DNA of 64,000 bases from contig NZ_JACHJY010000001.1 of assembly GCF_014203895.1 (NCBI RefSeq), forward strand, positions 992,001-1,056,000. The letters run 5' to 3'. Of this stretch, positions 8,224 to 16,266 are shown piece by piece. Numbering within the stretch: the first letter of the stretch is position 1; each line of letters opens with the position of its first letter. The notes under the pieces were generated by a model, which saw only the letters and a program-made list of their open reading frames with translations, ran no database searches and was not told where the DNA came from. The position numbers were made by a program, and so were the translations under genes. The stretch is from Streptomyces nymphaeiformis. Its GTDB lineage: Bacteria > Actinomycetota > Actinomycetes > Streptomycetales > Streptomycetaceae.

Positions 8224-10332
8224 TCAGAGCGACAGTTCGGGGTGGAGGCGGTCGAGCGTCCACACCTGCTTCTGCCGCGCCGAGACGGCGGTCAGGGCCA
8301 GGGCGCCGACGGTGAAGGCCGCCAGGACCGCGCAGGCCTGCCAGACCGGTCCGAGCCCGCCGCCCGTGATCAGCCGGCGCAGCGCCTCGACCACGTGACT
8401 CATCGGCAGGAAGGGGTGGACGGCGTTGAAGAAGGCCGGGCTGGTCTGGACGGGGTACGTGCCGCCCGCCGAGGTCAGCTGGAGCATCAGGAACGCGAGC
8501 ACCAGGATCCGGCCCGCCGCGCCGAAGCGGGCGTTGAGCCACTGGATGATCGCGGCGAAGCAGCAGGTGACGAGGGCGAGGAAGCCGATCGTGCCGGCGG
8601 CCCGGGTCATCTGGAGGCCGAGGCCCCAGTGCAGGACCGACATCAGGGCCGCGACCTGGAGGACGCCGATGGCCGCCACCGGGAGCCAGCCCGCGAGCGC
8701 GATCCGCCAGGCGGAGCCGCCGGCGGCGAGGGCGCGCCGGTTGAGCGGCTGAATGATCATGTACGCGACCATCGCGCCGACCCAGAGGGAGAGCGGGATG
8801 AAGTACGGGGCGAAGCCGGTGCCGTAGTTGGGCGCCTTGTGCAGGGACTGCGAGGCCAGCTTGACCGGGTCGGCCATGACCTCCGTACGCCGGTCGCGGT
8901 CCTGCCGGTCGTAGTCGGGGATCTGGTCGACGCCGTCCTTCAGGCCGGTGGCGAGGGTGCCCGAGCCGTCGGCCAGCTTGAACAGGCCGCCGTCCAGGTC
9001 GCCCGCGCCCTTCTTCAGCTTGCCGACACCCGTGTCCAGGCTGACCGAACCGGCCTTCGCCTCGGTGATGCCGGTGTGCAGCCGGTCCGCGCCCGCCGCG
9101 ACCTTCTGCGCGCCCGTGTTGAGCTCGTTGATCTTCCTGATGGCGCCCTCGACGTCCTCGTCGAGGTGCGGGGCGCGGGCGGCCAGCTCGTCGGCCTGCT
9201 TCTGGAGCTTCTTCAGGCGCGCGTCGAGGGTCTTCAGGTCGTCGGTGTTGTCCTTGGTGAGCGCGTGCACGTCGTCGGCGATCGTGGCCACGTCGTCGGC
9301 GGACTGCGCGGCCTTCTTGAGCTCCTTGCAGATCCGCGGGTCGAGGGCGGGAGCGCCGGGGGCGGGTGCGGGGGCGTCCACGCAGATCTCGCGGTGGAGG
9401 TTCGCGAGACCGTCGTCCGCCTTGTGGGCGGCGGAGCGGACCAGGGGCGCGCGCCGCACGAGGTCGTCCAGGTTGTTGCGGGCGGCCGCGGCGGAGTCGG
9501 AGACGAGCCGGGCGGTGTCGCGGATGGACCTGCCGTTGTTCGCCAGGTACGGGCGGACCTTGTCGGCGGTGCCGTTCACCTTGTCGGCGAGGGTCTGCGT
9601 GCCGTTCGCGACCTTGCGGGAGCCGCTCTCCAGGTCCTTGGCGCCCTTGTCGAGCTTCTTCAGGCCGGCGGCGAGGTCGCCGCTGCCGGCCTTGGCGTCC
9701 GTGAGGCCGTCCGACAGGCTCTTGGAGCCCTTCTTCGCCTTGTCCACGCCCGTCTTGAGGTCGGCCGCGCCCTTGGCGGCCTTCGCGGTGGCGTCGTGGA
9801 TGTCGGAGAAGGAGATGAAGATCTTGTCGAGGAAGCTTCGCGAGGACTTCGTGGAGGCCGCGCTGCGCACCTCGGCGAAGACCGTCCGGGAGATCGAGCC
9901 GACGATGTAGTTGTTGGCGTCGTTCGTCCGGACCCGGAGCGCACCGGTCTCGGGGGAGTCGCCGGAGCTGGAGGCGATGCGGGTGCTGAAGTCGCCGGGC
10001 ATGGTCAGGGACAGGTAGTACGTCCCGTCCTCCACGCCCTTGCGCGCCTCGGCGTCGCTCACCTGGTGCCACTCGAAGGTCTTGCTCTCCAGGAGCCCCT
10101 CGGTGATGTCGTCACCGGCGTGGATCTTCTTGCCGCCGGCGGTGGCGCCGCGGTCCTCGTTGACGAGGGCGACGGGGATCTTGTCGAGCCTGCTGTACGG
10201 GTCCCAGAACGAGTACAGGTACAGGGCGCCGTACAGCAGGGGCAGCAGCAGGATCGCGACGAGCGCGGCGCGCGGCAGCTTTCCCCTGCCGAAGCGCTTC
10301 AGCTCAAGCGCGGCCAGTTTCGGCGAGCGCAT
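8224..10332 (-). CDS. YhgE/Pip-domain membrane protein (ABC-2-like exporter)
   Basis: About 702 residues. One membrane segment follows the N-terminus (LPRAALVAILLLPLLYGALYLYSF), then the Pip motif KIPVALVNEDRGA. A long extracytoplasmic coiled-coil region follows, with repeated Lys/Asp-Gly-Ala-x-x-L heptads (for example LKKLDKGAKDLESGSRKVANG, LDTGVGKLKKGAGDLDGGL). The C-terminus has five or six membrane helices. The family includes the Lactococcus phage-infection protein and YhgE; many actinobacterial members are exporters paired with an ATPase. The gene overlaps the upstream ATPase gene by 29 bases if the Met at 10,332 is the start; an in-frame Met at 10,374 also exists. Confidence 0.85.
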   Translation of the reverse strand: MRSPKLAALELKRFGRGKLPRAALVAILLLPLLYGALYLYSFWDPYSRLDKIPVALVNEDRGATAGGKKIHAGDDITEGLLESKTFEWHQVSDAEARKGVEDGTYYLSLTMPGDFSTRIASSSGDSPETGALRVRTNDANNYIVGSISRTVFAEVRSAASTKSSRSFLDKIFISFSDIHDATAKAAKGAADLKTGVDKAKKGSKSLSDGLTDAKAGSGDLAAGLKKLDKGAKDLESGSRKVANGTQTLADKVNGTADKVRPYLANNGRSIRDTARLVSDSAAAARNNLDDLVRRAPLVRSAAHKADDGLANLHREICVDAPAPAPGAPALDPRICKELKKAAQSADDVATIADDVHALTKDNTDDLKTLDARLKKLQKQADELAARAPHLDEDVEGAIRKINELNTGAQKVAAGADRLHTGITEAKAGSVSLDTGVGKLKKGAGDLDGGLFKLADGSGTLATGLKDGVDQIPDYDRQDRDRRTEVMADPVKLASQSLHKAPNYGTGFAPYFIPLSLWVGAMVAYMIIQPLNRRALAAGGSAWRIALAGWLPVAAIGVLQVAALMSVLHWGLGLQMTRAAGTIGFLALVTCCFAAIIQWLNARFGAAGRILVLAFLMLQLTSAGGTYPVQTSPAFFNAVHPFLPMSHVVEALRRLITGGGLGPVWQACAVLAAFTVGALALTAVSARQKQVWTLDRLHPELSL

Positions 10333-11281
10333 CGGCCGCCCCCTCCTCGGTCGTGGCATCGGTGGTGTCGTCACCCGCGGTCTCCCCGACGGCGGGCGTG
10401 GTGTCCTGGGCGGCGGCCTCGGCCTGCGGGGCGCCGGTCTTCGCAGCGCCGGTCTTCGCGGCGGGGGCCTTCGCGAGGCGGGTCTTCGCGGTCTCGGTCC
10501 GCTCGGCGGGGGCCGCGTCCTCGGCGGCCTCGTCGGCGGCCTTCGCGGTTGTCTCGGCGGAGCGCGTCGTGATGCGCAGGGCGCCCTCGGGGGCCTCGCT
10601 GCAGACGGCGAGGACCGTCGTCCCGGACGCGGCCAGGGAGCGCAGCAGCGCCCAGGCCTCGGCGCGGTCGGCGTCCGAGAGCTTCAGGTCCGTGTCGTCC
10701 ACGGCGAGCAGCCGGGGACGGCCGATCAGGGCGAGGGCGATCGACAGCCGCAGCGCCTCCAGACGCTCCAGGTCCCGTACGGAGGTCCGCTCGCCCTTCG
10801 GCAGGGCGTCGAGGTCCAGGCCCGCGGCCGCGACGGCCTCGTCGATCCGGGCCCTGGCCGAGGCGGCCCGCTCGGCGGGGCGCCGCAGGAGCGCCCGTAC
10901 GGAGCCGTCGAAGCGGCGCTGGAGCAGCGCCCGCTCGCGCAGGTGCTCGGCGACCGTGAAGGCCGGGTCCAGTTCGCTGACGCCCGGGACCTGGCCGAGC
11001 GCGGTGATCCGGCGCACGGCGGCCATCTTGCGGGGCAGGGGCAGCCCGCCGACCTCGGCGTGCCCCTCCTTGGCCTTCATCCGGCCGGTGAGCGCGAGCA
11101 GCAGACAGGTGCGCCCCGAGCCCGAAGGGCCCTCGATGGCCACCAGCGCGCCGGGCTCGGCGCGGAAGGAGACCTGCCGGAACGCCCAGCCTCGCGGTCC
11201 CTTCAGTCCGAAGCCGTCCGCGACGACGGCGGCGCCGTGCGGCCGCTCCTCGGTTTCCGTGCCCACGGACCCACCCCCCAT
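10304..11281 (-). CDS. ABC-type ATPase with degenerate signature and Ala-rich tail
   Basis: 325 residues. Walker A is GPSGSGRT (about residues 50-57) and the Walker B region reads PRLLAVDDTDLKLSD, with Asp-Asp where most transporters have Asp-Glu. The LSGGQ signature is not recognisable; LEALRLSIALALIG stands in its place. After about residue 235 the protein becomes a low-complexity tail rich in Ala, Thr and Lys (TAKTRLAKAPAAKTGAAKTG). It probably energises the downstream YhgE/Pip protein. The ATG at 11,279-11,281 abuts GGGGA too closely; a GTG five codons in, behind GGGGGGTGGG, may be the true start. Confidence 0.78.
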   Translation of the reverse strand: MGGGSVGTETEERPHGAAVVADGFGLKGPRGWAFRQVSFRAEPGALVAIEGPSGSGRTCLLLALTGRMKAKEGHAEVGGLPLPRKMAAVRRITALGQVPGVSELDPAFTVAEHLRERALLQRRFDGSVRALLRRPAERAASARARIDEAVAAAGLDLDALPKGERTSVRDLERLEALRLSIALALIGRPRLLAVDDTDLKLSDADRAEAWALLRSLAASGTTVLAVCSEAPEGALRITTRSAETTAKAADEAAEDAAPAERTETAKTRLAKAPAAKTGAAKTGAPQAEAAAQDTTPAVGETAGDDTTDATTEEGAADALAETGRA

Positions 11282-11285
11282 TCCC

Positions 11286-11313
11286 CTTTTGAACTGACCA
11301 GTCAGTTCAAAAG
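11286..11313. promoter_or_regulatory. Perfect palindromic operator for the TetR regulator
   Basis: CTTTTGAACTGAC-CA-GTCAGTTCAAAAG: 13-bp arms with no mismatch around a 2-base centre. It lies between the -10 box and the start codon of the ABC-type ATPase gene, covering the predicted transcription start. A TetR dimer bound here would block the promoter. Confidence 0.85.
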
Positions 11314-11339
11314 TTACCCCCAGGTTGGGTTTCAGGCAA
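11311..11339 (-). promoter_or_regulatory. Promoter of the ABC ATPase/Pip/tetR operon
   Basis: On the minus strand TTGCCT (-35, 11,334-11,339) and TAACTT (-10, 11,311-11,316) are separated by exactly 17 bp. The predicted start near 11,304 lies inside the operator palindrome. The Tn7-like element begins 10 bp upstream of the -35 box and leaves the core promoter intact. Confidence 0.7.
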
Positions 11340-11343
11340 AACC

Positions 11344-11348
11344 CCAGG
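11344..11348. repeat. Left copy of 5-bp target-site duplication (CCAGG)
   Basis: CCAGG abuts the TGT of the left transposon end and is repeated exactly at 17,299-17,303 beyond the right end. Five-base duplications are the rule for Tn7-like elements. Confidence 0.8.
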
Positions 11349-11436
11349 TGTCCGGTCCTCGTGAACCTGGCGGATGTGTACTGAACCTGGCGAAGTGTCC
11401 GCTTCGCGTCCCGCTGGAGTTGGCGAAAGTGGCGAA
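11349..11436. repeat. Left transposon end with four TGGCGAA-type boxes
   Basis: TGGCGGA at 11,368 and TGGCGAA at 11,388 belong to two 20-bp direct repeats (GAACCTGGCG[GA]A). Two more TGGCGAA boxes start at 11,421 and 11,430. Arrays of this kind bind TnsB in Tn7 relatives; here binding is inferred. Confidence 0.7.
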
Positions 11437-11560
11437 GGGTGCGGCCTCAAAGGAGCGAGACCAGATGTTCCTCAGGCCCTGAGTACCTGATCCATATCCC
11501 CGTGATGCTCATCTGCCGACGCGGGCCGGGTCCATGTAGCGTCAGTGCCAGGGGGATGAG

Positions 11561-11872
11561 ATGAACTTCGACGAGAACGAACCGCAGTCTGTTCGAGAGG
11601 AGCGCTTTGCCGCAGAACGGGCCGACCGCAGAGAGGCACGCAAGGCTGCGTCGCTCGACTTGCGGGGAGCCCACCTCGGCGTGGCCATCGTGACCATCGC
11701 CCTGGCCCTCCTCGGCTGGAACGGGAAGCTGGTCGCCCTGGGCATCGTCGGCGGAGTCTTTCTGCTCTGGTTCTCCGCAGCCCTCGCATGGGCCTACGCC
11801 GACGGAGACCACGGCCGACACGCACTCCAGCGCGCGTACAACGTCACTTTCGGATGGGGCGACGGGTTCTGA
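11561..11872 (+). CDS. Small membrane protein, transposon cargo, unknown
   Basis: 103 residues with no recognised domain. A charged N-terminus (ENEPQSVREERFAAERADRREARKAAS) is followed by two adjacent hydrophobic stretches (LGVAIVTIALALLGW and LVALGIVGGVFLLWFSAALAWAYA, about residues 43-85), then DGDHGRHALQRAYNVTFGWGDGF. The ATG is preceded by CAGGGGGATGAG. It lies inside the transposon with codon use less GC3-rich than chromosomal neighbours, so it is probably accessory cargo. Confidence 0.6.
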   Translation: MNFDENEPQSVREERFAAERADRREARKAASLDLRGAHLGVAIVTIALALLGWNGKLVALGIVGGVFLLWFSAALAWAYADGDHGRHALQRAYNVTFGWGDGF

Positions 11873-11900
11873 GCACCAAGGCCAAAGCAGAGGGGGCGAT

Positions 11901-12272
11901 TTGACGTTCGAGGTGTTGAGGTCCGCTCTGGCCCGGAACGGCTCCATCAGCGGGCCCGCGGCCTTGGCTGCTCTGCTGTCGGGCGCGCGGTGGGAGGTCC
12001 CTTCGAATACGGCCTCGGCCCGCTCGTTGTGGGCGATCTGGTGCGACCGGCTGGACATGTTGGTGGAGACGGAAGTATCTGATCCGGGTCTGCTGGAGAG
12101 CCTGGCTCAGGCCGTGGACGGGCTCCACGATGCAGGAGACGCACGGGTGTACATGGCCACGGTGATCGACCCGCCACGCCGGTTTCACGTCTACCTCTCA
12201 GAGGACCTCGCCCACTGTGTCGGGGCGTGGGAGGGTCGCGTGAACGAGCAGGCTCCCCGAACGGCGACCTGA
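11901..12272 (+). CDS. Hypothetical protein, transposon cargo
   Basis: 123 residues from a TTG start with AGAGGGGG 8 bases before it. No domain is recognised. It is soluble, mildly acidic, with a helical N-terminal half (SGPAALAALLSGARWEV, ARSLWAIWCDRLDMLVETE) and a C-terminal stretch that may form strands (ARVYMATVIDPPRRFHVYLSEDLAHCVGAW). The size and lone position resemble small immunity, antitoxin or anti-defence proteins found as cargo, but nothing in the sequence proves that. It is 28 bases after the membrane-protein gene and probably in the same transcript. Confidence 0.55.
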   Translation: MTFEVLRSALARNGSISGPAALAALLSGARWEVPSNTASARSLWAIWCDRLDMLVETEVSDPGLLESLAQAVDGLHDAGDARVYMATVIDPPRRFHVYLSEDLAHCVGAWEGRVNEQAPRTAT

Positions 12273-12282
12273 ACCGAGGCGG

Positions 12283-12375
12283 CCAGGTCTTCCTGTGAGA
12301 ACTGGCGAACCATGAACCGCTCGTCCCGGTGAATCTGGCGAAGGTGGCGAGCAAGGTGGTTCGTAGCTCGCCACC
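12283..12375. repeat. Internal end-like box cluster and dyad before tnsA
   Basis: TGGCGAA boxes start at 12,303 and 12,336, TGGCGAG at 12,345, and an inverted copy lies at 12,367-12,373. The last two belong to a perfect 10-bp inverted repeat (GGTGGCGAGC 12,343-12,352, GCTCGCCACC 12,366-12,375). The cluster is preceded by CCAGGTCTTCCT, which resembles the left flank plus terminus. It may be the operator through which TnsB controls the operon, or a remnant of an older end. Confidence 0.6.
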
Positions 12376-12383
12376 GTGGAGGC

Positions 12384-13139
12384 ATGGGTGCGGTTTTGAG
12401 ATCGGTGACCGGGGGCGTCCCTTCTCCGGGCGCTGGGTTCGAGGTGGCATACATCGACCGGGACGGTGGTGAACACCGCGTAGACCTGTGCGACGCGGCG
12501 GCGGTTCCGTTCGAGGGCTGTCGCCCGGTGAGGTCGTTCCCGTCGTGGAAGGGCCAGCGCAACTATCCGGGGTTGTGGTGGGCGGCCACGCTCGGCCGGC
12601 ACGTCGGGTACGAGTCCTGGCTGGAACGGGATCACGCGATGCTGTTGGACTTCGACCAGCAGGTCACGGCGTTCGCGTCGCAGCCGATGTGGCTGTTCTG
12701 GACATCCGGCGGGCGCCGCCGCTCTCACGCTCCGGACTGGTTCGCGCGAAAGGCGGACGGCACCGGGCTGATGGTGGACTGTCGGCCTCTGAACCGGATC
12801 AGGCCGCGGGACGCGGAGGCGTTCGCCGCGACTGAGCGGGCCTGCCGGGAGATCGGTTGGGAGTTTCGTCTGGCCGGGGCGCCCGATGGCGTCTTGCTGG
12901 CAAATGTCCGCTGGCTGGCGGGATACAGGCATCCCCGCCATCTGGTGGGCGCCGTTGCGGACCGGCTGCTAGGTGTCTTCGGTCGAGAGAAGGCCTTGCG
13001 CGACGGGGTGGAGCGGGTGGGCGATCCGATCGCGGTCCTGCCAGTGCTGTTCCATCTGCTGTGGTCAGGACGCTTGGCAGCGGATCTATCCGTACTGCTG
13101 GGCGAGTACACCATGGTCCGCAGGGTGGAGGCGGCGTGA
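12384..13139 (+). CDS. tnsA: TnsA-like transposon endonuclease
   Basis: 251 residues. TnsA cuts the 5' ends of the element so that it moves by cut-and-paste. The restriction-like core is visible: YESWLERDHAMLLDFD (acidic residues E77/E81), HAPDWFARKADG (D118), and VDCRP (131-135), where Arg-134 stands at the position that is usually Lys in PD-(D/E)xK-type TnsA. The C-terminal part (YRHPRHLVGAVADRLLGVFGR and beyond) would be the helical TnsC-contact domain. The ATG is unusually close to GGAGG (1 base), so a GTG 7 codons later may be used. Its stop overlaps the tnsB start. Confidence 0.82.
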   Translation: MGAVLRSVTGGVPSPGAGFEVAYIDRDGGEHRVDLCDAAAVPFEGCRPVRSFPSWKGQRNYPGLWWAATLGRHVGYESWLERDHAMLLDFDQQVTAFASQPMWLFWTSGGRRRSHAPDWFARKADGTGLMVDCRPLNRIRPRDAEAFAATERACREIGWEFRLAGAPDGVLLANVRWLAGYRHPRHLVGAVADRLLGVFGREKALRDGVERVGDPIAVLPVLFHLLWSGRLAADLSVLLGEYTMVRRVEAA

Positions 13140-15208
13140 TGGCTGGGCTGTCGTCCCGGCCGGGGGTGCTGCGCGTCGGTGACCGGGTGTTGTTCGAGGA
13201 GACCGAGCACACGGTGGTCGGCATTGAGGGCACCGCCGTGCGCTTGCACGGCGACGACGGGCGGGACCAGGTCGTCCTGCTGCCCTACATGCTGGCCTCG
13301 GACGGCTTCGCGCTGATCGGCTCTGCCTCGGACCCAGAGGAGTTCGCCGCGGTCGGGGTCCTGGAGGCGTTGCCGCCTGCGGCAGTGGCCGAGGCCCGGT
13401 TCTGGGAACGACATGTGACGGAAGTCGAGCACGGATTGCCTTGCGATGCCGCCCCAGATAGCCGTCCCCGCCCGGATTACGATCCAGCCCGCACCTCGCT
13501 GGCGGAACGGGAGCGGACCAAGGCCGATGAACTGGCGGTGCTTGGGCGGCCGGTGGGGCGACGGACGCTGCAACGGATGCGGGCCCGCTACCGGGCACAA
13601 GGTCTGCTGGGCCTGGTGGACCGTCGGGCGATGCGCCCGTCGTCTCCGACCGGACGAGCCGACCAGCGGGTGATCGATGCGATCGTCCGTGCGATCGGAG
13701 AGGAGACCGACGTATCCACGGGCACCCGCTCGCGCCTGATGCGGCGAGTCGGGCAGATCCTGGACGACGAGCATGGGCCCGGAGCGGTCCCGATGCCATC
13801 CCGGACGTCCCTTTATCGCCTGGTCGACCAGCTATCCGTAGGGCGACACACCTTCGCCGCGGCCACCACCCGGCGGCAGAACGCCAACCGGCCGACTGGT
13901 CCGTTCACCCTGACTATGGCGAGCCGTCCGGGCGAACAGGTACAGATCGACACCACCAAGCTTGATCTGCTGGCCGTCCTCGACGACGGAACAGTTCGCC
14001 GGCCGGAGCTGACCATCGCGGTCGACATCGCCACGCGGACGATCTGCGCGGCAGTCCTGCGGCCGGAGAGCACGAAGGCGGTGGACGCCGCCCTGCTGCT
14101 GGCGAAGATGCTGGTGCCCGAGCCTATGCGGCCGACCTGGCCCCAGGCCCTTGCCGCGTCGGCGTCCCGGCTTCCACACGCCCGGCTGATGGAGATCGAC
14201 GCTCGGTTCGAGCACGCTGCTGCGAAACCGGTGATTGTCCCGGAGACCATCGTCACCGATCACGGCACTGTCTACTTGTCGCAGACGTTCACCGCCGCCT
14301 GCCAGCGTCTGGGTATCTCCGTCCAGCTCGCCCACCCTGGAACCCCGACCGACAAGGGCGTCGTCGAGCGGACGTTCTCCTCGATCAACACCCTGTTCTG
14401 CCAGTACGTTGCCAGCTACACCGGACGGGACGTCAGCCGGCGCGGCGTCGACCCGGCTCGCAAAGCGGCCTTCAGTCTTGCCGAACTCGACGACCTGTTC
14501 CAGGAATGGGTCATCGCCGGGTGGCAGATGCGTCCGCACGACGGGCTGGTACACCCCTTCCTGCCCGGCCGGTCCCTGTCACCCAACGACGCATACGCGC
14601 TCCAGGTCGCCGCCAGCGGCTATCTGCCGATACCGCTCGGTCCGTCCGACTACATCGAGCTGCTGCCGGTGACCTGGCGAGTGATCAACGAGTACGGCAT
14701 CCGTATCGCCAACCGCACGTACGACGCGTCTGAGCTGGCTGCCTACCGAAGGCAGTCCTCCGGTGTCGCGGTCCAGCGCGGCAAGTGGGAGGTTCACTAC
14801 GACCCCCACGACCTCAGCCACATCTTCGTACGCAACCACCGCCAAGGCGGCTGGATCACTGCTGAGTGGACCCTGCTACCTCTCGTCGCCCGCCCGTTCT
14901 CCGACGCACTTTGGCGTCAGGCCCGGCGCCAGGTCGTCGAACGCGGCCAGGACGGCGACGACCAGACTGCCATCGCCAGGGCCCTGGACGCGCTGCTGCG
15001 ACGGGCAGAACGACAGGCGGAGTCCCGCAAGATTCCGCCGCCCAGGGCGGGGACGAGGAACGCGCCTGAGGCGATTCCGCTGCGGACGGCCTCGGAACTC
15101 GACACGGACGACAGCGGCGACGACCAGGACGAGACCGCTCCGACGGAGCTGGCCAAGGTCATCCCGTTCGGCGTCTTCGACCCCTTCAGCGAGGAGGACT
15201 ACCGGTGA
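13139..15208 (+). CDS. tnsB: TnsB-like DDE transposase
   Basis: 689 residues. It is the recombinase that binds the ends, cuts the 3' strands and joins them to target DNA. An N-terminal helix-turn-helix region contains GRPVGRRTLQRMRARYRAQGLLGLVDRR (about 137-163). The rve-type core follows, with D271 (QIDTTKLDLL), D374 (ETIVTDHGTVYL) and E410 (PTDKGVVERTFSSINTLF): a complete DDE triad. A Mu-type beta-barrel region and a charged C-terminal tail ending FGVFDPFSEEDYR follow; the tail is the usual TnsC-binding part. The start is the ATG overlapping the tnsA stop (GTG one codon earlier is possible). Confidence 0.92.
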   Translation: MAGLSSRPGVLRVGDRVLFEETEHTVVGIEGTAVRLHGDDGRDQVVLLPYMLASDGFALIGSASDPEEFAAVGVLEALPPAAVAEARFWERHVTEVEHGLPCDAAPDSRPRPDYDPARTSLAERERTKADELAVLGRPVGRRTLQRMRARYRAQGLLGLVDRRAMRPSSPTGRADQRVIDAIVRAIGEETDVSTGTRSRLMRRVGQILDDEHGPGAVPMPSRTSLYRLVDQLSVGRHTFAAATTRRQNANRPTGPFTLTMASRPGEQVQIDTTKLDLLAVLDDGTVRRPELTIAVDIATRTICAAVLRPESTKAVDAALLLAKMLVPEPMRPTWPQALAASASRLPHARLMEIDARFEHAAAKPVIVPETIVTDHGTVYLSQTFTAACQRLGISVQLAHPGTPTDKGVVERTFSSINTLFCQYVASYTGRDVSRRGVDPARKAAFSLAELDDLFQEWVIAGWQMRPHDGLVHPFLPGRSLSPNDAYALQVAASGYLPIPLGPSDYIELLPVTWRVINEYGIRIANRTYDASELAAYRRQSSGVAVQRGKWEVHYDPHDLSHIFVRNHRQGGWITAEWTLLPLVARPFSDALWRQARRQVVERGQDGDDQTAIARALDALLRRAERQAESRKIPPPRAGTRNAPEAIPLRTASELDTDDSGDDQDETAPTELAKVIPFGVFDPFSEEDYR

Positions 15209-16266
15209 CCGCCACCGAGACGGCCGACCGCGAGTTCCCCCTGACCACGAAGGAGGGATGGAGTCGCTTCGTCCAGTACGCTCCGGTCAGCACGCCCCCG
15301 TTGGACCGTTCTGCACTGCTGGCCCTCAGCGACATCGAGCGCGAGCTCTACGACGAGGCCCGGGCTGAGCACCACACCCAGCTGTTCGTCGCGAAGACCC
15401 CGACCATGATGGAAGTGATCCGCACCGGTCGGGAGCTGACCCTCCTCAACCGCCGCCAGGTCTCCGCCCGCCGCGGCCTGATCGTCTCCGGCGAGCCCGG
15501 CACAGGCAAGACGACCGCGATCACCCAGCTCGGCAAAGCCCACGAACAGCATGTCCGCCGCCGACTTCCCGCCGACAGCGGGCCCCGGCTGCCCGTCGCC
15601 TACGTGACCGTTCCCCCGGCCGCCACCCCGAAGATGCTCGCGGTCGAGTTCGCTCGGTTCCTCGGCATCCCCCTCTTGCAGCGCATGAACCAGACCGAGA
15701 TCACCAATGCGGTCTGCGAGGTCCTGGCCGAACTGCGCTGCGAACTGGTCCTGGTCGACGAGATCCACAACATCTCGCTCACCACCAGATCCGGCGCCGA
15801 GGTATCCGACCAGCTCAAATACCTCTCCGAGCGGATCGCGGCCACGTTCGTCTACACAGGCGTCGACGTGGAGTCCGCCGGACTGTTCGCCGGCACCCGC
15901 GGCAAGCAGATCGCCGGACGTTTCGTCAGCATCCACGCCGAAGCCTTCACCATCGCCACCGCCGCCCAGCGTCAGGAATGGCTCGCCCTGCTGGCCACAA
16001 TGGAACAGTCCCTACGGCTCCACCGGCACACCCCCGGCCTGCTGGCAGCCCACGCGGACTTCCTCTATCAGCGGACCTCAGGCATGATCGGCAGCCTCGC
16101 GCACCTGATCAGGGCCGCGGCCCTACGGGCCATGACCTCCGGCACCGAGAAGATCACCAAGCAGCTGCTGGCGGAGATCCCCCTCGACACCGCAGCCGAG
16201 ACGAGCGCCCCGCTCAGCGCGCGTTCGCGGCGAGCCCGCACCGCACAGCGTCGAGCCGCCGGATGA
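15205..16266 (+). CDS. tnsC: TnsC/TniB-like AAA+ target-selection ATPase
   Basis: 353 residues from a GTG overlapping the tnsB stop by 4 bases. Walker A is GEPGTGKTT (96-104) and Walker B is LVLVDEIHNI (181-190); the sensor segment TFVYTGVDVESAGLF follows. This ATPase links a target-binding TniQ protein to the transposase and imposes target immunity. The C-terminus is basic (SARSRRARTAQRRAAG). Confidence 0.92.
   Translation: MTATETADREFPLTTKEGWSRFVQYAPVSTPPLDRSALLALSDIERELYDEARAEHHTQLFVAKTPTMMEVIRTGRELTLLNRRQVSARRGLIVSGEPGTGKTTAITQLGKAHEQHVRRRLPADSGPRLPVAYVTVPPAATPKMLAVEFARFLGIPLLQRMNQTEITNAVCEVLAELRCELVLVDEIHNISLTTRSGAEVSDQLKYLSERIAATFVYTGVDVESAGLFAGTRGKQIAGRFVSIHAEAFTIATAAQRQEWLALLATMEQSLRLHRHTPGLLAAHADFLYQRTSGMIGSLAHLIRAAALRAMTSGTEKITKQLLAEIPLDTAAETSAPLSARSRRARTAQRRAAG

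Noticed and set aside
8167..10572. Plus-strand open frame of about 800 codons opposite the YhgE/Pip gene
   Set aside because: Shadow frame; the minus-strand product has membrane helices and family motifs, this one does not.
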